This document shows, piece after piece, positions 24,200 through 36,759 of a stretch of 64,000 bases of DNA (its first letter is position 1; each line of letters opens with the position of its first letter). The notes beneath the pieces were generated by a model. It searched no databases. It saw nothing but the letters and a program-made list of their open reading frames with translations, and was not told the origin of the DNA. This DNA comes from Cylicocyclus nassatus (taxonomy: Eukaryota; Nematoda; Chromadorea; Rhabditida; Strongylidae), in NCBI GenBank assembly GCA_958299035.1, contig CATQJL010000316.1:17461676-17525675 (forward strand), given 5' to 3'. The translations under genes and the position numbers were made by a program.

Positions 24200-26040
24200 T
24201 TATGATTATAAATGTTGATGATTTGAGCGGCTCAGTACAGTTCTTTGAATTTGAGTTGCAGAAAACGACATCAATGCTCAGGATAACAACGATCTCGAGT
24301 AACACGGTAAGGATTACGGTAAACAAAGATTGAGACCAATGCTGATCAAAAACACATTCCCAGCTGACGGTGGTGCTGCACAAAGTTGGATAATCTACAG
24401 TATAGTATAGCAGCAACCTCCAAGTGGCTACTATAAGAAAAATTGTGGTAAAACTTGGCTTTTTTAAAAATTATTCTTGACTACCCCCAAATTCACAGAT
24501 ACAAAACGCACCTTTTTTCCTAAACTCGACCAGCATGGAGACATCAAAAAAGTTCGCCAGCAAAAGAACCCTATACCGTGCTGTATTGCTTCAAGGTACC
24601 GGGCGGCATAAGTTTCGCTTTTTAAAAACAACAACGCGGCTGAGCGGCTGACTTGAAAAATCAAAAAAATGCGTTTTGTACTCGTCAAATTAGGATATTT
24701 TTCTATGCCTAGTCAATAGGAAGAAGAGGAGAATACCGTGAACCAAAAAGACTTACAAAACTTTGTGTACGTCTAACTCGACAACATTGTGCTTAAATAA
24801 CTCATCATGAAAGAAAAATTTCTACAGGTATAGTGTTTGATAAAGCAACATTTGTAGGCTCTTTTAGTTCCGTAATAAGAGGTATACGTCATATTATAAG
24901 AAGGAGAAGAAAGCAGAACGATAGGAACTGGAAGGAAGCATCACGAATAGTTCAAAAATAATTTGAATTTATTATAAGACGGCGTCCGTAACGAAAGAAA
25001 TTTTCCAGAAGCACAACAGCCCATTCACAAAATTGAGAGCTTAAATACAGCAAAGGCTTTAAAGCCAAATACGAAATAAACATACAAGTGGTTTACAAAG
25101 GAATGATTAACAGGCATGATGTCATAGATCAAAAACTAAAAATGGGGAGAAAAGAGAATAAAACATCGAACAGTCATTAAGATCGGTCCAGTTTCGACGT
25201 TTTTTGCGGTTTTTCTGCATGACTGTTCCTGCGAAGGGAAACCCGGTTGTATGAAAGTTTTTGAAAAACCAGCTTGTCAAGAAAAGTAATGAGATAAGAT
25301 AGGAAGATTCATGCAGCTATTATGATTCAGGAATGTTTGAGATGTATATATCGGCAAAAGATCCTGTACATACGATAGACTGCTGAAACTTGATTTTTTA
25401 AGGACAAAGATTCACTAGGTACCCTTATTTTGAGAACTACGAACTGTAATCTTCATAGCTTCGTGGAGAAGACCCGCTTGATATGAAAAGCTGGATAAAA
25501 AAGGGAAAATAAGGGGCTTGTAAAAAAGCAAAGACAATTCATTTCAGTAACTTTGATAGGAAATAAATCGCAAATTCGTAAGTCAAGTAGACAGAAAATA
25601 CAGACAAGACTGACTAGGAACCGAATGAAGTGAATAAGGAAAACTAGAGACTGTTTCGGTTATGAATTCATGCGCAAACGTAAACAAAACAACAAAGTAA
25701 TTCTCGCGAAACGAAGGCTGGCACAGTGCCAGAACTCAAAACGACAACAACATTTGGCGCGCAGGAGTGATTTTGCACACGGAGCGCCGAATTTCGCTGC
25801 TTCACAAAAACAGCGTGATCGAGGTCGGAATGTCGAAACGGAGTAATATTGTTTCAGGAATGTGTTTGATATTAGATATTATCCTTAGAACTCCTTACCA
25901 CAAACTTCTAGTTCTCATATGTGTCAGCTCGTCAAAGAATTTCTTTTATTTTTTAGATTCGGGTCACTGAGTAGGCTGTCATTGAAGCTGAGGGAAATTT
26001 TTAACTCGAATCTTTAACTTCCAGGACTTAAATTTAAAAT
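24200..26040. other. Gene-free AT-rich intergenic stretch
   Basis: No exon, domain or inverted-repeat element recognised over about 1.8 kb. Only short unspliced open frames occur. Confidence 0.4.
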
Positions 26041-26044
26041 GGCA

Positions 26045-26260
26045 GCATGACGCTTTTCTAAGCAGAAGGTTAAAGGCAGCGGTTTGGCAGATTTTCGACT
26101 TGAAGTTTTTTTGCTTACCTGGTGTAATTCGAGGCGCTGATTCCGAAAATCCACTCTGAAGAGCGCGAAAATGGCGAAAACCACCATTTCCCAAGGCCTC
26201 CCAATCTGAATTAGGACGAGTGACGTCCCGCTATGGTCAGATGTCTGAACCAATTCAACT
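26045..26260. repeat. Dispersed repeat, copy 1
   Basis: Shares with 49228-49420 the landmarks AATTCGAGGCGCTGATTCC/AATCCAAGGCGTTGATCC, AAAATCCAC, AATGGCGAAAA and GAATT(A/T)GGACGAGTG. The homology also makes parallel minus-strand open frames at both sites (both contain FAIFA and VDF-x2-QRL), but there is no start or splice support for a gene. A shorter trace may exist near 1745-1940. Confidence 0.6.
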
Positions 26261-28137
26261 TTCTTATGGCTTGCTATAGTGAAGGTATCGTTTGCACCCT
26301 TCTCATAGATGCAGCCCATTTTTATTGAGTCCGAGACTATGTAACAGTGCATAGAAAAGTAGCCGCGGTGCACTTCGTGGTGTGACTTTCCTCCGTTTCA
26401 AGCAATTGTTTTTTCGAAATCTCCTTGCTTGTATATTCTGGTTTGGAGCTACCTCCTTCGGTCTTGAATACTCTCAAGCTGATGTGGCCTTTCAGTGTGA
26501 CACTTAAGGTCCGCCGTAACAGTCTGTCGAACGGATTTCGTACAAGGCTCTCCATCTCATCCACGCTATACTCATCCTCCTGCTACCTCCTCTTCTAGGC
26601 CTTCTTCAGCGTGATGTGACTGCGTAGGCAGATATTACTTCTATGAGGTTGTCTTCAGTCTTCACGATCATTGCTTATAGTATCTGGAGTTTGTTTCCCC
26701 ATTGCGATGTACTGTCTTTCTGGTGTTGAGCCTCAAGCCATACAACTCTAGCCTGTTTTTCCAGTTTTGTAAATAGTCTTGCAGCTCCTTTTTGGTACTC
26801 GTTGTCAAGGCCACATCGTCTGCCTTAGAAAAGTGTTCAAGGAGGTCCACGTCTGAGCGGTTCCTTCACGGCATTCATCACACTGATGAAGAGCAACGGG
26901 GAGGGAACTGAACCTTGGTTTTCTCCGACCTTGATTCCAAACTTTTCTAATTGCTTTGCAGCTGTTTGTGCGTGACTTGAAGCGTTGTGGTAGATCAGTT
27001 TTGTCCCCTAAACTACTCTCCTGGCACCATGTGTCTCCGTAAGCCCGCTATGACTTCATGGGGCACTTTATCGAAGGCCTTTTCCAGATCTAGAGAGGCT
27101 GCGTGCAGTGTTTTCAGAGACGAGTGAATGGCTTCATTTGTACCTACTCCTTCTATAGATCCTCGCTGATTAAGTGAAAACGCTAGTTATTTCGAAGTCG
27201 CGCTTCAATCACTTGCTCGAAAATAGAACGTGGCTCATCAGTCAGATTGGCCGCTAGGGATGCGCAGTCTGCGATGTCTCCTTGTTCTTCCATATCGGGG
27301 TCGTTGTGCTCTTGTACCAGTTTCGAGGCAGACTCTTACTCTATATGATATAGTTGATGAGACTCGATAGCCATGAGGCTCCGGCTCCGATTGTCCACAT
27401 ATTTTCCAGAACTCGCCTGGTGTGTCGTCTTAACCAGTTGGTTTGTTATTTTGTCTGGTACCAGTCTTTCTACGGAACCATTTTGCGGTGGAGTTGACGT
27501 TGCTGCTTTCGGTGACCATCTCTTTGAGGTACCTATTCCATCTTTGATGATGTCTTCCGATTTTCTTAGCGTTTACCAAGTTTCTGACATGGAAGAAGTG
27601 CTTCATATCCGTGCGGACTCTACTCTTCTTCTCTTTTCCTCACCCGCTTCACGCGTTTCTCAATCATCCTTCTTCTCCCCGGTTTTGCACTTCTCAGAAT
27701 CATGCGTGCTACTTCGTGGACTCAATCCTTCAAGTCCAAGATAACCCTCAGTCTTGCTGCAGTGAAAAGCAGCGTTCTATGTTAAGGTACGCAGCTACGC
27801 TTTTCGCTTCATACCGTCGAAAAGCCCATCTTTCTGCGTTCGTCGGTGTTGCTAGCTATATAATGAGGTGGACAATTTTATACGTAAAATATGTTCGCCA
27901 AGACCGGTGAGTCGACTTCCAAGATGCGCTCGCCTTCTTCACTGCATGATCCCTATCCGTGGCTCGTGTGTTACAGTTCCCAACCCCATTTCGCACTTTC
28001 CACGCATGTCCATCAAGGTCCGCTCCTAGCAGAGAGTTTCATCCAGTGGAAGTGAACCATCGTTGTCATAAAAGTCAGTGGTCGGCAGAATGGACTCCTG
28101 TCGGATAACGGTGATGTTAGGTAGTAGACCTCCAGCT

Positions 28138-28311
28138 ACATTGTAGCCTAAACCCCACCTCCCAATTCATAGTACGGTAAGTCCTGAAAATGCGCTGCAA
28201 AACTGCAACAATTACGCCCACTTAGATTGAGTGGGCGCCATTGATGGAGTTTTGAAGCGCATTTTCAGGACTCAGCGCATGAATGGGCAGGTGAGGTTGA
28301 GGCTACAATGT
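28138..28311. repeat. Short inverted-repeat element nested in the LINE
   Basis: Left end ACATTGTAGCCTAAACCCCA pairs with GGTTGAGGCTACAATGT at the right. Inner arms CCTGAAAATGCGCT and AGCGCATTTTCAGG also pair. About 174 bp, non-coding. Confidence 0.75.
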
Positions 28312-28452
28312 ACGCGGGGTCTAGTACCCAACATAACACCACTCCGAGAGGGGTCTTTTTGCCGATCCACTGCCTTTAAGTTTCTGCCAAAATGCGCCTT
28401 TTCGTCATTTTTACATCCGGCATGTGGTGCATAAGCGGTAATGCGTAGGACG

Positions 28453-28784
28453 TTAAAGGCGCCTCCACATAAAATCTCGAATCCAATGTTTTTGTCGCCT
28501 TCAGGCCTTCTGAAAGCCCTGATTCCGAATATGGAGTCGAAAATTCGCGAAACACCCAAAAATTCCTATTTCGAGAACCCACTGCAACAAGCGCAGGTGA
28601 GATAAAGCATGCAAGTGGGCGGGGCGACCATGGTCGCCCCGCCTATTTTGCTACTTCTGGAGCGGATTTCTCGCTCCAGAAGCAGTCTTTTGCGGCGAAA
28701 CTTAGGGGTTTGCCTAATGTGGGGGCCCACACTAGTATGCCATCATAATCTCGCCAACCTCCATTTTGGAGTGGACGCCTTTAA
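28453..28784. repeat. MITE, TTAAAGGC family, nested in the LINE
   Basis: Ends TTAAAGGCGCCTCCA and TGGACGCCTTTAA. The interior is the reverse complement of the copy at 22358-22691, including CCCTGATTCCGAATATGGAG. Its insertion postdates the LINE. Confidence 0.75.
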
Positions 28785-29193
28785 TATCTTTCCATCTGCT
28801 CGCTTGGCGATCCTTAGCGCTCAACGTCAATTATCCTTATCCTAGAGTTTCCAAGATAGCTATACCAACTTCATTTCTGTAGCGTCATTACCATTGTAGG
28901 GGAGCATATATTCATTTCCAATATTTCGTTACTTTGCCCCGCTCCATGTTGCTTCCTGTATGCAGGCGACATTGACTCGCCATCTCTTCAGAAGGTCAGC
29001 CGACTTTCGGGTGCAGGAGGTGAAGAAGTACCCACATTGATGTAGCTACACGGAGAGTCTGCGAAATGTGAGATCGTTGCATCTGGTGTATTAGTCACTT
29101 TAGCCGTCTCACCTTAGGACGGTAACCCTCTCCCACTGTTCTCGCTGAGGTCGAGTGCGCGTTGCTTTGGAAGTGCCCTAGCCTTTACCCTTT

Positions 29194-29358
29194 GATTCAA
29201 CTGGTTTGGCAGCTGGAAGGCGGTGCTTCGTTACCTAGTTAAGGTTAGAGAGTGATCAGAGAGCACGAGCGCGAGAGAGACGCTGACTGCGTTGCGGGCG
29301 GGAGCGGCCTTAATTAGGTCACAAAGCCCCGCCTTTCAGACGCCAATCCAGTTGCATC
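29194..29358. repeat. MITE copy, family GATTCAACTGG
   Basis: Ends GATTCAACTGGTTTGGCAGC and CCAATCCAGTTGCATC are inverted copies of each other. The interior contains the shared TTAGGTCACAAAGCCCCGCC block. Non-coding. Confidence 0.7.
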
Positions 29359-29469
29359 GAAGGATACTTGAATACTATATGAGACATGTCTGAAGTAACG
29401 GATGCGATGGATTTTTCTGCCGGTTTGTTGCATGCCTTTTTTAAAGGCAGATGCCGCTGCGGAACTTTG

Positions 29470-29545
29470 AGCAGAGTTTTTGCCGCAGAAATTGGGCTCA
29501 GTTGGAATCGAACTCGCGACCTGCAGCGCAGTAACGCCATAAAGA
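29470..29545 (-). repeat. tRNA-like B-box sequence, possible SINE fragment
   Basis: On the minus strand GGTCGCGAGTTCGATTCC resembles the variable-to-T-arm region of a tRNA (B-box GTTCGATTCC) and is followed by AACTGAGCC. No acceptable cloverleaf could be drawn upstream, so this is at best a tRNA pseudogene or a SINE head, not a functional tRNA. Confidence 0.35.
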
Positions 29546-29559
29546 TAAAGCAACTTACA

Positions 29560-30240
29560 CTTAGGTATTGGAAAATCAAAAATTGTGTCCTTTTTTGCTT
29601 CCAAGTCAGCTCACCAAGTTTATCGGAACCATTTGCACAATTGAAGTGCATGCACAACTCTGAAATGTTTATATCAGGATTCTGTAGCGTCGCCCCATAA
29701 TATTTTGCTTGGACGTTCACTCCAGTTCCCGCATACCTTGTGTGCACTCACGAGGTTTCGATTATACAAAAAAAACAATTCTAGTTTCAGTCTTGTTTTA
29801 TCTGGTCAGACGCAGAGTAATGTGGTGAACTCTAGCCCTTTTTCAGTGCAGAAATGTTCTAATACATTGCCAGAAAAAAAATAAAAGCATTAGCAACTGC
29901 ATAGTGGATTTTTCAGAGTACTACTAAAAGCTTTCATGTTAAAATTGACTAACAATGTAAAAAGCTTCTAGAAATACGGTCACTTCCACAATGCATCCTG
30001 ACCTTTCTTCCTTTTTTCTCTCTTTCTTAAAATAATTTTGTTTGCGACTTTGTCCACACATTTTGACTACACCTATGTGTCGCTAAACATCCAAAAATCC
30101 ATTTACAGTGTACTCATTTAGGACGCACTGACGTTCTGAAGTCGAGCGGATTTTCTATAAATAAACCTCAGATCTTATCAAACATTAGATTCAGGTGCGC
30201 GCAGGATCTTTAAATACTGACTTTTTCCTTCTAACCGAAG
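29560..30240. other. Intergenic upstream of PYROXD1
   Basis: No gene seen; AT-rich near its right end. Probably contains the PYROXD1 promoter. Confidence 0.35.
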
Positions 30241-30257
30241 ATTGTTTATTACAGTTC

Positions 30258-33200
30258 ATGATATATGTTATTGTTGGTGGTGGAATCGCCGGTGTTAGTT
30301 GTGTCAGGAGGCTTTTGGTCTCGCTCGATGATACTGACGACAATATTGTTCTAGTATCTGCTGGTAAACGGGTGAAAACCGTGCATAATTGGACCAAAGT
30401 GAGTGTTGACCTGCTCATAAAAAATTTATAGCAAGAATAGAGGATTTTATGGCGATGTTCACCTCGACATCATTTGTCAGCAAAACTTTCATTTACTGTC
30501 AGTGACGGTGCGATAACCATTTTGGGGGGGGGGGGGGCGGAGTTTTTCTTCGGTCGAAAGGGCGTGGCGTTATTTGAAAAGCTTGCCAATTTTTACATGC
30601 TCACATTCCCACCCAAAGTTTCAGAATTAATCTGTAGAAATTTTCAAAGAATATTCTAATGTCTCTCAAGTATGTTAAAAAGGGGGAACGTTCTGTTGAT
30701 CTGCCATCTCTCCGAGGGGTTTTGACAAAAATTGCTTCTTATGGCACTTCGTAAGCCATAGCTGTAAATAAACGATACAGAGCAAGACAGTTCAGCTGAA
30801 ACTGTGTAGAAATCGGGAAGCTAGACATTTTTTTGAGCCATCTTATATCAAGGAGCTTTGAGAAGAAGCTATGATTTGATTCAGGGTTGGCGGCTGAAAG
30901 GAGGGGCTTTGTGACCTAAAGCCGGTCGCGCCCGCGACGCAGTCTGTGTCTCTCCCACTCTATGATCATTGCCTAGCCTCAATCAGGTCACAAAGCCCCA
31001 CCTTCCAGCCGCCAAGCCAGTTGAATGAAAGTAAGGTAGTGCTAAGGTGAGCAATTTTGATTTTAGGTTGGACAATACACCGAACAGTTTGATGTGAGTG
31101 AAGATGAAACCGTTTCAGATGACCCTCGCCTCAGCCATATACAAGCTGAAGTAGTCGGTTGGAGTCATGAGAAGAAGGTAAGCATTTCTTTTTACTCCAA
31201 AAATTTTTTATGTTGTTTCTAGGAACTATACTTGGACAACCAAAAGGAACCTCTGAAGTACGATCGGTTATGCATTGCTACAGGAGCTAATGCAATTTCG
31301 CCGTTCTCTAATAAAAAAGTTGGTTCTTCTACCAGCATGCTCTATTCTGGGCCTAATTCAAACGATAGAAGCTGATATTTAGGTAGTAACTATCCGAGAT
31401 ACCGAATCTGCAGAGCAACTCCAAAAACGCCTAAAAGGTGCAAAGCATGTTGCTGTAGTAGGAAATGGTGGAATCGCCACTGAAGTTGTGTAAGTGGTAG
31501 AAAAAGTAAGCAAAAATTCCATATTTTTTTTCAGATTTGAAATGGTGGGAGTCGCGATTACATGGATCATTCGCGATAATACCATATCTTCTGTGTTCTT
31601 CACCCCAAAATTTTCGGAATTTTTCAGAAAAAGAATGGCTGAAGGCCGTCTTGCGGGTGTGTTGATTGGGCAGACCTTGGAGGCAAACTTGGATCCTGGG
31701 GTTTTTATGTAGGAACTAATCATGCTCCAACTAACTAACTAAGTTGTTGCCCAAAAGTCGGTTCATATGATTTATTCGTCGCCGAGAAATTCAGCTGTAA
31801 ACCCTCGCCCACTACCGTACTCTTTTTGCGGCAGTCAGCGTTTCGAGTACGGTATTGGGCATGTGTTTATGGCTGAATCTCCCGGCCATGAATGGGTCAT
31901 ATGACCCGCTCTTTGGGTAACGGCTTAGCTAAAACCATAAAAATTTCCACAAAGAATTTCCACTATTTAGATTGCCTGAATACGTTTTTGACAGATGAAA
32001 TCAAAAATTTTTAGGGGCGAAGAACGCTGGTATACTGCGTCGATTGAGGTACTCCCTGGACAATAAAAGTGCCGGTGATGCTGTTGCCCACAGTGTAGCT
32101 GGTTCGGCTCTTGGCCCGGACTGGATATCTTCCTTATCGTTCGAAAAGAATGCTGTAAGTTTTGGTTCATAAAATGCGATATGCTTATCGATTACTTTTC
32201 AGGACCGATCTGTCAAGGTAATTCCTCATGCTGAGGTTTGCGACGTTACCGATGAAAACGATGGTTTGAAATTGAGTCTAACAAACGGCGAAAGTGTTTT
32301 GTGTGATTTTGCAATATGGGCCACTGGAGTGATTCCATCTACGAGCATTTGGAAGGAGAATTGTCCTGAGGTAATTGGGGCTTATCATAATAAAGTCAAG
32401 AACATGCAAAAAATAGAGCAATTTAAACCTCATTGAGCACAATTTTGCCATGCTTTAGTGTAGGCTATCAGAAGTTTACACTATTTATTAAAGGCAGTAG
32501 ATCGGCAGAATGAGACCCGTGACAAAACAAGGTCATAGGGTAGGAGTCCCCATAATGGAACCCATGGGCCAAAGTTCGGTCTTTCTCTGCCACTTCTAAC
32601 CCCCGAAATTTCAAAGCGAAAGGCAGCGCTCATCTCCTGTCCTTTCCGAACCCGCCCACCCCATGGACGAGTGACTTCCGCGGTCAGAGCGCCGGCCGCA
32701 ATGCTATAAGCATGAGGTCCCGCAACGACTCTGCGTCTTCGCCATCACGGGCTTCGCGTTCACTCGTCCATGGGGTGGGCGGGTTTGGAGAGGACAGGAG
32801 ATGAGCGCTGCTTTCGCTTTGAAATTTCTGGGGTTAGAAGTGGCAGAGAGAGATCGGACTTTGGCCCATAGGTTCCATTATGGGGGGCTCCTACCCTGTG
32901 ACCTTGTTTTGCCACGGGTCTCATTCTACCGACCTTCTGCCTTTGAAGGTTTATGCCGAATTCAATAAGTTGAATTCTTAAAATCATTAATTTTTGGTAA
33001 TATAAATAGAACACACTTTTCTGCGGTTGTTTCTCTGTATCTACCATTAGGTTGATCTCAATTACACCAGGGAATGCGTGCTAGACAAATGGGATTCAGG
33101 AACTTTCTCCTTACCTTCCTTCAAGAAAATTTGATTCTTTAATACATGAACTTCTAACATAAAAGATGAATCAATATAAGGAGTTCTTTCAGCTGGAAAT

Positions 33201-34476
33201 CTCTTCCGTTGATGGCGGAATCATTGTTGATGATGTACTAAGAACATCTATACCAGATGTATACGCTTGTGGAGATGTTTGTACTCCAGTGCTGAGCAAA
33301 CCTTCGCCATATTGGAAGCAGGTATGTAGTGCCAGTTTCCCATATCCTGAGTTAAGGATCATGTGCAGGTTAGCCATAAGTTTGAACTGAGCAAATCCGT
33401 TGGAGCAAATTGCTTGAAAAATTCTCGGCATATTTAATTGTTATACTTTCAGCCGTAGTAAGATCAACAGTGTCCCCTTTATTTTCAAATTTTGATTTAT
33501 AAGTCAACATCTAGATCCGTTTATGGACTCAAGCTCGTCAAATGGGTGACTTCTGTGCGCGGTCAATGTTAGCAAATGGAGCTGTGGAAGTCGACTTTAG
33601 TTTCGAGCTTTTCACTCATACGACCACCTTTTTCGGATATAAGGTAAGGCTAATAATAAGGAAAAGTCCTAAGTTGCAATGATCTCATTTTGATGTTTTA
33701 GATTGTCTTTCTGGGTGACTTCAAAGGCGAACGACAACCGCAGGGGTGGTATACAATAGAAAGGTGTTCTGTCATATTTTCGATCGAGCCCGTCCACATT
33801 TGTTTTTTCAAGGGTTGTTGGAGATGATCAATTTGTCCAATGTATAATGTTCGAACATCGGGTAGTTGGTGCTATACTAGTCGGTGAAACTGATTTGGAG
33901 GTTGGTCGACGCTCTTTAGAAATTGTATAAGCTATTCAGTAGAGAAAAAAGTTATACAGTCGATAGTCGATATATTCCCATGTGAGAGGGTAAGAGACAA
34001 AAGCAGACTGTGTATGCTGTAAAACTCATCCTCTCCGCGTTTACGTCCAATGGTTCATCTGAGGCATTTCAAACTAGCTGTGACAAATTTCAATACTATT
34101 TTCATCCTTCTCTAATCAAAGCACTTGTTGTTTTGCTGATAATTATGGTATGACGCAGACTATTTTTACATATTTACCCTACTCAAAGGACCCTTACGGT
34201 GTTTCAACTTAGAAAGAGGACTGCGTGAATTATGAAACTTTGTTGAATTAATAGCCAAAAAAATTTTTTTTAGATAAAAACCCAATTATAGATTATGTAG
34301 CTTGTTTGGCTGTCTCACAGTTCTAATGTGTGAGTAAACACTGTAACAAATAGCGCTCATCATCTAATTTTTTTTAGGAAACCATAGAAAATCTAATCCT
34401 GAACAAAATAAATCTGGAAGGAATTGAAGAAGATTTTCTGGATCCAAATATCGATATAGAAGATTACTTCGATTGA
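30258..34476 (+). CDS. PYROXD1: PYROXD1, FAD-dependent pyridine nucleotide-disulfide oxidoreductase
   Basis: Class I flavin oxidoreductase; the human protein oxidises NAD(P)H and protects the tRNA ligase complex RTCB from oxidative inactivation. Twelve exons in phase: 30258-30398, 31067-31177, 31223-31318, 31383-31489, 31535-31656, 32015-32154, 32203-32370, 33193-33321, 33515-33643, 33702-33763, 33813-33900, 34378-34476; 463 residues (human 500). Seen: FAD dinucleotide motif IVGGGIAG (5-12), CIATGAN, second nucleotide-binding motif GNGGIA (143-148), [17 protein letters not shown] (second FAD motif, 317-325), [10 protein letters not shown], and the distinctive tail [15 protein letters not shown] and [11 protein letters not shown]. 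No CxxxxC disulfide pair, as in other PYROXD1. The start follows TTACAG, a likely trans-splice site. AATAAA is at 34548. Two introns carry inverted-repeat elements. Confidence 0.95.
30878..31025. repeat. MITE copy in PYROXD1 intron 1, family GATTCAACTGG
   Basis: Left end GATTCAGGGTTGGCGGCTG, right end CAGCCGCCAAGCCAGTTGAA. Shared interior with CGACGCAGTCTGTGTCTC and TCAGGTCACAAAGCCCCACC. About 148 bp. Confidence 0.75.
31735..31935. repeat. Short inverted-repeat element in PYROXD1 intron 5
   Basis: Blocks AGTTGTTGCCCAAAAG and GGTTCATATGA on the left pair imperfectly with GTCATATGACC and CTTTGGGTAACGGCTTAGCT on the right. About 200 bp, non-coding. Confidence 0.55.
32488..32946. repeat. MITE, TTAAAGGC family, in PYROXD1 intron 7
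   Basis: The outer arms run about 150 bp each as close inverted copies (TAGATCGGCAGAATGAGACC against GGTCTCATTCTACCGACC; CATGGACGAGTG against CACTCGTCCATG). The unit is nearly palindromic, with a short GC-rich loop. It explains most of the 822-bp intron. Open frames within it are spurious. Confidence 0.8.
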
Positions 34477-34559
34477 TGTGTGTGCTTTACATCGTTGCAT
34501 AATAATCTTGTTGAACCGGTGACCTCATGTGAATCGTGCTTTATGTTAATAAAATTGCA

Positions 34560-36540
34560 TAGGTTTTTGTTATGGCAAAAGTTCGGGGTAGGTGGGGAGG
34601 GGGAGGGGGGGGGGGGGGGATTTGCGAAGTGCTGCATCAAAAACGCTTTTTCACTAGGTCACTCTCAAATGTATGAGTTATAAAGCTTTTTCGAAACAAT
34701 GCGATGCCGCTCGCTCTCAAAAGAATTTTCTATACATAGAAGGACCACTTTCTTCGGAATCACTTCTATTTCTAATTGGAGACCAGCTCGAAATTCTAGT
34801 TCTGGACAGAAAATGTATATATGCTTTTCTCCTAATGTCCATAACTTTTTGTTTCCTTTGATTCAGCTTTGCTATGGAGGCTAATTCAACTTTTTTGAAC
34901 TCGCAGGAACATTCAGCAGGAGTACGGTAGCTGGTGTATTTTGAACAGAACATAACAGCTTTGAATCTTTATTGAAACAGTCAAACGTGCATGTCATTGT
35001 GGTGATAGAAAGCCAAAAATAAGCATACAGTAAACACGCTGGCCACGCTTTCGGGCAGATTTGAATTTGTCGTTCCAAGTTGCATCCAAAAATAATCAAC
35101 GGGGTGCTTCGATAAAAATATCCTTTTCTGTTACTTACTTAGGGGAATTGCTATCTTTATACGATGCTGTCTTCGAGGTCAAACTCCAAAACGCTGCTCA
35201 CAAGCACGGTGGCTACGCTGGTCGTAAATTAGCCAGTTACGACTTCTTGAATGTTTTACAATGACAAGCACAAGTGGTCTGTACATAACTGTCCATTCAC
35301 GATCGAGGATGTTAGTTAAACAATTTTTTGTTTCCTTAGTATGTTATGTAAGTCTGCTCTATGACTAATAGAGATCACATCTAACGTATGTGTCAAATCA
35401 TTCTCATTTCGTAGGCAAGAGAAATTCTCTGCAACTCACTTCACTTTATTCAAAAAATGCATTTACTAAGAAGCATTTACTACTGGAGAAGTTAGAGAAA
35501 AATGTTCGATGCTGTAATTGCAATGGTGTTTCAAAAGAAGGAGGGGCGGAAAGGACTTCCCCTTGCGAGGGTCGCAAATTTTTCGAATGTTACCATGAAT
35601 CAAAAATGTGCAGGTGACTTGTTTATATTTGTAAATAAGTAAAATCGCTTGTAAAGTATTTTAAAAAGTTCAAAGCAACTTTGTAAAAAATCATCTTTGA
35701 ATCATAAAAATCATCATGGCTGCGGCCACGCCCCCTTTTTCTGCAATTCCGGAGTTATGGGCTCAAAAATTAATTAGAATTCCAGAAACCGCGCATCTCT
35801 ATTGGAAGGAAATTTTTGTTGCCCCCACCCCCCTCCTAATGGAATTGTGACCCCACCACTGTGAGGCAATTGAGAAGAATTCTTGGGCACAGATCCAAAG
35901 ACGCATGGATTGCATATTTGGGTTCCTATTGTTTTTTTTATTCCTAGTGGACCCCTTAGATTGTGGGTGTTGCCTATACGTTTGTTTCAGCTCTTTGAAG
36001 CCTTAGACAAGCTGATATCATGTTTTCGACGCTTTTTGAGTTTACTTTTCTTTTTTTCTTTAGTACACCTATCAGTAGAATTAAAAAAAATTAAATCAAA
36101 ACAACATGAATACTATTTTTGCCAGCTGCCTATCTATGCTCTCAACTGGTCAAACAGTTACATAAAATTTTCAGAACAGGCGTGTAAATATTCAAAAATG
36201 CTTGCTGTGACTATAGCGAGCATTATGGATTCGCACATTGTCACGCCGTCGTTAGCACCGTGAATGTCATCGGCGCTTATCGATGGGAACTGAATAGTTG
36301 GCGCACGGAGAGATTTGAAAACGAGTGCGGGCTGACTTTTTTTGGAATTTTGGCGCTACAAAGTGTCAAAGAGTACAACTGTACTGCAGTTTGAGTTACC
36401 GCACTACTCTCGCCTCTCATCGATTTTGAAAACAGTTTCTTTGAAAATTTTTATGCTTGGGTTGTAAAGAGACTTTGAAGCTGTGTAATACCCTCCTATG
36501 CTTTCTTAGCTTTCTCCAATAAATTTAGGATCTCATAGAG
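34560..36540. other. Intergenic, no gene recognised
   Basis: Contains a poly-G run at about 34598-34619 and short open frames (for example 35390-35617, Cys-rich at its end) that have no splice partners. Nothing else was recognised. Confidence 0.4.
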
Positions 36541-36548
36541 AATTTTAA

Positions 36549-36748
36549 CAGGCTCGGCGTAGGTGGCTTGCAAGCAAGCTGTATATCGTTTTTGGGACAA
36601 AAAGCCAAAGGGTATCGTTTTTGAGGCCGAAAAGACACAAAAATTTTGAGGTTTTTAGTCAACTTTTCGTTGTTTCAAGGTTTTTTTACGTTTAGGGTCT
36701 AGGGTCAAAAGGGACCTTGTAAAATCCACGGAAGTGGGGCCGAGCCCT
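36549..36748. mobile_element. Second copy of the CAGGGCTCGGC hAT-like element
   Basis: Left end CAGGCTCGGCGTAGGTGGCT and right end GGGGCCGAGCCCT, with GGCTTGCAAGCAAGC and CAAAGGG...CGTTTTTG as in the 18500 copy. Flanks AATTTTAA (left) and AATTTTTAA (right) look like a slightly altered target duplication. Non-coding. Confidence 0.7.
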
Positions 36749-36759
36749 AATTTTTAAGC

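Larger units (their letters stand above)
26340..29010 (-). pseudogene. Decayed RTE-like LINE (endonuclease plus reverse transcriptase)
   Basis: Minus-strand remnant of a non-LTR retrotransposon. The 5' end encodes the start of an APE-type endonuclease (ADLLKRWRVNVACIQEATW at about 29010-28930). The reverse transcriptase follows at about 27290-26670: SLDLEKAFDKVPHEVIAG, VGENQGSVPSPLLFISVMN, then SKADDVALTTSTKKEL around the catalytic motif. The ancestral YADD box reads KADD. Stop codons and frame changes interrupt every segment, and two inverted-repeat elements (28138-28311 and 28453-28784) are inserted. The clade is inferred from the order of domains and motif style. It cannot be active. Plus-strand open frames such as 27373-27744 are antisense shadows. 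Confidence 0.8.
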